This document shows positions 7,571 to 10,647 of a stretch of 10,647 nt of DNA, piece after piece. Position numbers and translations under genes: made by a program. A model generated the notes under the pieces. That model was not told the origin of the DNA and did not search any database. It worked only from the letters and a program-made list of their open reading frames with translations. Origin of the DNA: Chrysochromulina parva (lineage: Eukaryota > Haptophyta > Prymnesiales > Chrysochromulinaceae); contig PJAB01002069.1 in NCBI GenBank assembly GCA_002887195.1, positions 1 to 10,647 on the forward strand, given 5' to 3'. Numbering within the stretch: the stretch's first letter is position 1; each line of letters starts with the position of its first letter.

Positions 7571-9619
7571 ATGGCGTCCGACGAGTCATCCGCGATGGAA
7601 GACACTGCTTCCGTGATGGACCAAGAGCCTCCAGTCCTACGGATCATCCCCAACTCTTCTCTGTCCGAACCAGCCATGCTCCAGCTCCTGGATACCATCG
7701 AACTCCGCGCACAGATGGGTGGAATGCCAGCTTTCTTTGCCCAGTTCGTCTTTGCGGAATCGGATCGCTTCCCGAGCCTCCTCACACAATATCCTACCAT
7801 GGAAGATACGAACAAAATACTGGTCTTTGCAACACTCCAAGAGGCACTCACCATCCAGGACACCCAAGTTTCGGGGGAAAAAGTGACGAAGCAAGTTTTA
7901 TTCCAAGTTTTTCGCGAGGAAGACCAAGAGGCCATCCAACGCGCACTCGCTCCGGCGAGCACCTCTGTCGGCCGCGGTGGCGCACCGCGACGACCTTCAA
8001 CCCTTCTCATCATTCGCGAATGGGGCATCATCTCGATGACCACAGACAAGGAGAAGCACCTGGCCGAGCTGGCCACCTGCACCCGCGAGGGCTTCCGCCT
8101 CGCAACGCCCGACCAAACCATCGAACTCGCCGAGCCTTTGGCCACTCTTATGACGCCACGCGTCACTGGATCTGGTCCGAAACGCATCACAGCTGTTGGT
8201 GTCTGGTTTGTTGGCAAGCTCAACCCTCCAGCGAACGGCCTCATGCGTGTTGGACGTGGCTTCTTCCAGTCTGGCGTTCGCACGGTCGACCTCTCGCCAC
8301 ACCCAATCTCGTTTGCACCCTTACGTGGTGCACGCCAGCACTCTGCTCTCTCCATGCCGGGCTGGCGCTACGACCGCGAAAAAGAGTGCATGGTCACCCG
8401 CATCGCGGCCGGATTTGTCGACCTCGACGCTCCCGGCCACGCGGCCCGCGACCCTACGCTCCCACCGACATCTCCTGGCCGGTCGTCTCCCGATCGTGGA
8501 GGACGTTCTTCCCGTGGCCTTGGCTCCAGCCGCTCGCGCGAGGCTATCCTCCAGACTGGTATCGAACGCGCAAACTTCCTGCTCGAATCGACCATGGGTA
8601 CCAACGGCGAGCGCTTCCTGGCGCAAGAAAAAGAGTTTGCCCGCGAGTGTGGTGTGCCGATCGATCAGATCTGCCCTTTTGCAGTCAAGTACAAACTACA
8701 AGGCAAACTCGATTATACCTGTCGCATCACCAAAGGATGTGCCCACCCCGATCGGGGGGGTATTGCTCGCTTCCCATGCTCTATCGGCCACTCTCGTCCC
8801 CTGACGGAGACGACCTTCAGCATTGCTGGCACAGTTACCACCCCGCTTTTTGGCAAAGGAAAAGGCGCCCCCGAGCCCCACCCTGCCACATCCGCCCGGG
8901 CTGGCCCGAGTGGGTCCTCGGCGCCATCGTCCTCCTCGGAGCCACCCTCTGCGCCCGACCCAGCCGTACCCGCCCTTGCGCCCGACCCAACCATACCCGC
9001 CCACGCTGGTGGCTCCGCACCCTCACCAGTGCAACCACCGGCCCTGGCCGAAGAGATGCTCGCCGAGACGAACAGTCTCGAGACCGTCGCCTCGTCTGGC
9101 GCCCCGGCCGAAGCCCCTATGTCCAACGCTACCTCGCAAGCTGCCTTCGAGGCCCGCTTCGAACAGACAGCTACTCGCCTCGAGAGCCTCGGCCCACTCA
9201 TGCAGATGGAACGAGACAGGCTCGAAGCCGCGGCTTCGGAAAAAACCCCTGCTGGGGATGTCGATTCAGGGTCCCAGGTACCCCCCACCGCGCAAGCGAT
9301 GAGCACCGACCTTACCCCCGCGCCGTACGCGCCTCTCGCTGCTACCCTCGGAGAGGTCTTTGGGCACATCGACGTGGCCCTCAAGGGGCTCCGTCGCCTC
9401 GCCCCTACCAGTGTCCTTCTGGACCCAGAGATTCGCGCGAACTTAGCGAACCTCGTATCTACACCCGAACTTCGCCTGCAGGCAGCCACCGATTACCTCT
9501 CGCGCCTTCGCGCCGAGTGTCGGGAGGCAAACAACAAAAAGCGACCCCACGCCCGTACCCCGGCAGGCACAAGCTCGGAAGCCAGCCGCGACACCTCGCC
9601 GGCACCACCGGCGAAAAAG
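7147..9619 (+). other. Stop-free -1 frame overlapping the leader and all of ORF1
   Basis: Reading the frame whose codons start at 7147, 7150 and so on, there is no stop after the TAG at 7144-7146 all the way through ORF1, and the frame continues as ORF2. The conceptual product over ORF1 is rich in Arg, Pro, His, Ser and Gly and strongly basic, without a recognisable domain. ATG codons occur at 7222 and 7315. It could be an overprinted N-terminal extension of ORF2, a separate protein, or unused. The openness is certain; translation is speculative. Confidence 0.4.
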
Positions 9620-9622
9620 TAA
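7571..9622 (+). CDS. Retrotransposon ORF1 protein (unrecognised family, Cys/His cluster)
   Basis: The protein is 683 aa from ATG 7571 (ATGG); the frame is open back to 7496 but has no earlier ATG. By position this is the LINE ORF1, normally an RNA-binding chaperone that coats the element's RNA. The N-terminal 340 residues look folded (for example ITAVGVWFVGKLNPPANGLM), but I do not recognise a domain. A Cys/His group follows: Cys360, Cys368, then C-x5-C-x12-C-x3-H at Cys384, Cys390, Cys403 and His407, a plausible zinc site unlike the usual CCHC knuckle. A Pro/Ala/Ser linker (about 430-500) holds a 9-residue tandem repeat. Two helical, coiled-coil-like stretches follow (about 520-560 and 590-650), then a basic Lys/Arg/Ser/Pro tail ending PPAKK. 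The stop is followed at once by ATG. Its -1 frame is entirely free of stops. Confidence 0.8.
   Translation: MASDESSAMEDTASVMDQEPPVLRIIPNSSLSEPAMLQLLDTIELRAQMGGMPAFFAQFVFAESDRFPSLLTQYPTMEDTNKILVFATLQEALTIQDTQVSGEKVTKQVLFQVFREEDQEAIQRALAPASTSVGRGGAPRRPSTLLIIREWGIISMTTDKEKHLAELATCTREGFRLATPDQTIELAEPLATLMTPRVTGSGPKRITAVGVWFVGKLNPPANGLMRVGRGFFQSGVRTVDLSPHPISFAPLRGARQHSALSMPGWRYDREKECMVTRIAAGFVDLDAPGHAARDPTLPPTSPGRSSPDRGGRSSRGLGSSRSREAILQTGIERANFLLESTMGTNGERFLAQEKEFARECGVPIDQICPFAVKYKLQGKLDYTCRITKGCAHPDRGGIARFPCSIGHSRPLTETTFSIAGTVTTPLFGKGKGAPEPHPATSARAGPSGSSAPSSSSEPPSAPDPAVPALAPDPTIPAHAGGSAPSPVQPPALAEEMLAETNSLETVASSGAPAEAPMSNATSQAAFEARFEQTATRLESLGPLMQMERDRLEAAASEKTPAGDVDSGSQVPPTAQAMSTDLTPAPYAPLAATLGEVFGHIDVALKGLRRLAPTSVLLDPEIRANLANLVSTPELRLQAATDYLSRLRAECREANNKKRPHARTPAGTSSEASRDTSPAPPAKK
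8951..9004 (+). repeat. 27-nt tandem repeat, two copies, inside ORF1
   Basis: Two adjacent 27-nt units begin GCGCCCGACCCA at 8951 and 8978 and differ at a few bases. They encode APDPAVPAL and APDPTIPAH in the Pro-rich linker, so the unit keeps the frame. A recent small duplication in a disordered linker is the simplest reading. Confidence 0.7.
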
Positions 9623-10647
9623 ATGATCCGCGCTCTGACTACGAGTGGTCCCCGGCATCTGCTCGTTACTTTGGGGCGGCGGCAAGCGTACCACAGCATG
9701 GGCGCACCTTCATCCGCGGTGTGGGCTGGATTCATGTAGGGCAACGGCTTAACCGGCCTCGGGGATGCGCTATGTCTTCGGCGCTCGCTACTCTCCAACA
9801 GAGACGACGCTGGCTAACTCGGCAACGCCGCTGCCTGGACCTGATCCCGACACGTCGTCTTGCCCTTGGTCAGCAGCTGGCGATCGCAATCGGAGGCATG
9901 TGTAGGGGGGGGGCGGGGAGTAACCCCTGGCTTTGTATGGGAGGCCAGGCGTGGCGGACGGCCGCCCGGTTAGCGTGCATGCAGCGTGCAGTCTGTGCAG
10001 ACCACGACCGCCTACGTCGGGTATCGGCCACGGCGGCACGTGCGGTTGCTATGCGGATGGGTATCGACGCGACACGGCTGCTGGCTGAGTGCGGGCAGTT
10101 TCCCTACGCGAACAAACGTGGACAACGGTACATGCAGGAGGTGCGGTTCCGGTTCCATAATGTGTGTGGTATGCGTTCGGATCGCTCGGCGCGCGAGGCG
10201 TATCTCCGCGCTGGTGGGGATGTGTGTGACGTGCTCGTTCTCGCTGAAACGAACTGTGTCGGTGGGGAACAGGTTGAGCGACAATGGGGTCGAACATGGC
10301 CGAATGGGTATGAGGCCCTCTGGGCTTCGGACACCCAAGGTCGTGTTGCGCGTGGTATGGCTGTGTTCATTTCAAAGCGCCTCCCTCAGGCAGACCCACG
10401 CCTGGCACTCGCTGACCCCGAGGGTCGATTCATCGCTATCTGGCTCACCATCTTTGGCCGACGCACCCTCATCGTCGGCTCCCATGCAGATAATGCATCT
10501 GATGCGGACCAGGCCGCGTTCTATGAACGCCTGCGGGCTGGACTACCAACACCCCCTGCTGATACGGATGTTATCTGGCTCGGAGATATGAACAATGTTG
10601 AGGACCGCGGCGTTGACTACACGTGCGCCCAGCCTCTACCTAGACGC
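9622..10647 (+). CDS. Retrotransposon ORF2, N-terminal part with APE-type endonuclease (partial)
   Basis: The frame is open to the window end (342 codons shown from the ORF1 stop) and is cut off there. Endonuclease/exonuclease/phosphatase motifs lie in order: VRFRFHNVCGMRS with the motif Asn at 10159, DVLVLAETNC with the catalytic-type Glu at 10246, GMAVFIS, LIVGSHADN near 10483, and WLGDMNNVEDRGVDY with Asp 10585 and Asn 10591 (the GDFN-type motif). In LINEs this domain nicks the target DNA to prime reverse transcription. The catalytic His and the RT domain lie outside. The first ATG after the ORF1 stop in this frame is at 9772; the 170 residues before the endonuclease are Arg/Ala-rich and unrecognised. 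The frame is -1 to ORF1 and continuous with the open frame beneath it, so the true start or a frameshift site is not fixed. A G8 run lies at 9905-9912. Confidence 0.85.

Larger units (their letters stand above)
7147..10647 (+). mobile_element. LINE-type (non-LTR) retrotransposon, 5' part
   Basis: The order is leader, ORF1, then an APE-type endonuclease opening ORF2, as in LINE elements; the reverse transcriptase would follow beyond the window. The left boundary is uncertain: 7147 is only where the ORF2 frame becomes open. The coding sequences use A and T in third position more than the host genes do, which suits a different mutational or evolutionary history. No internal stop or frameshift is seen in either ORF, so this copy may be young. 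The endonuclease domain is the solid evidence; clade assignment (L1, CR1, RTE or other) needs the RT. Confidence 0.8.

Noticed and set aside
7552..8355. A long minus-strand open frame across ORF1, with another at 8713-9489
   Set aside because: Composition is typical of antisense shadows, with Gly/Trp/Val repeats mirroring the Pro-rich linker. No domains; ORF1 explains the region.

Overview
This is a GC-rich window of nuclear DNA from a eukaryote, most likely a photosynthetic protist with a complex (secondary) plastid. A haptophyte or related alga is my best guess, but this is inference. The evidence is: a NOT4-type RING/RRM protein (CCR4-NOT complex, eukaryote-only) with a clear spliceosomal intron; two genes for organelle-type proteins that begin with signal-peptide-like leaders (an ankyrin protein and the Fe-S assembly ATPase SufC); long intergenic spacers; and a LINE-type retrotransposon.

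Layout. 1-225: C-terminal end of a membrane protein (+). 226-1469: convergent spacer with a small cluster of hairpins. 1470-2366 (-): plastid-type ankyrin-repeat protein. 2367-2607: short divergent region. 2608-5056 (+): NOT4/CNOT4-like E3 ubiquitin ligase, two exons around a 160-nt phase-0 intron (3478-3637). 5057-6090: convergent spacer with an 84-nt almost pure G+C block. 6091-6978 (-): plastid-targeted SufC. From about 7147 to the window end (+): 5' part of a non-LTR retrotransposon, with a C-rich leader, ORF1 (7571-9622, 683 aa, unrecognised family with a Cys/His cluster) and the start of ORF2 with an APE-type endonuclease domain. The reverse transcriptase would lie beyond the window.

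The host genes alternate in orientation, so neighbours are convergent or divergent and there is no operon logic. The ankyrin protein and SufC both look plastid-directed; NOT4 acts in cytosolic/nuclear mRNA and protein quality control. The element sits just upstream of sufC in the opposite orientation.

The most unusual observation is in the retrotransposon. The -1 reading frame is free of stops across the whole of ORF1 and its leader and then becomes ORF2: one open frame of 1,167 codons from 7147 to the window edge. ORF1 never places a T-ending codon before a codon starting GA, AA or AG, although both kinds are common in it. ORF2 of the same element does so freely. This points to selection on, or translation of, the second frame, or to an unusual codon-context constraint confined to ORF1.
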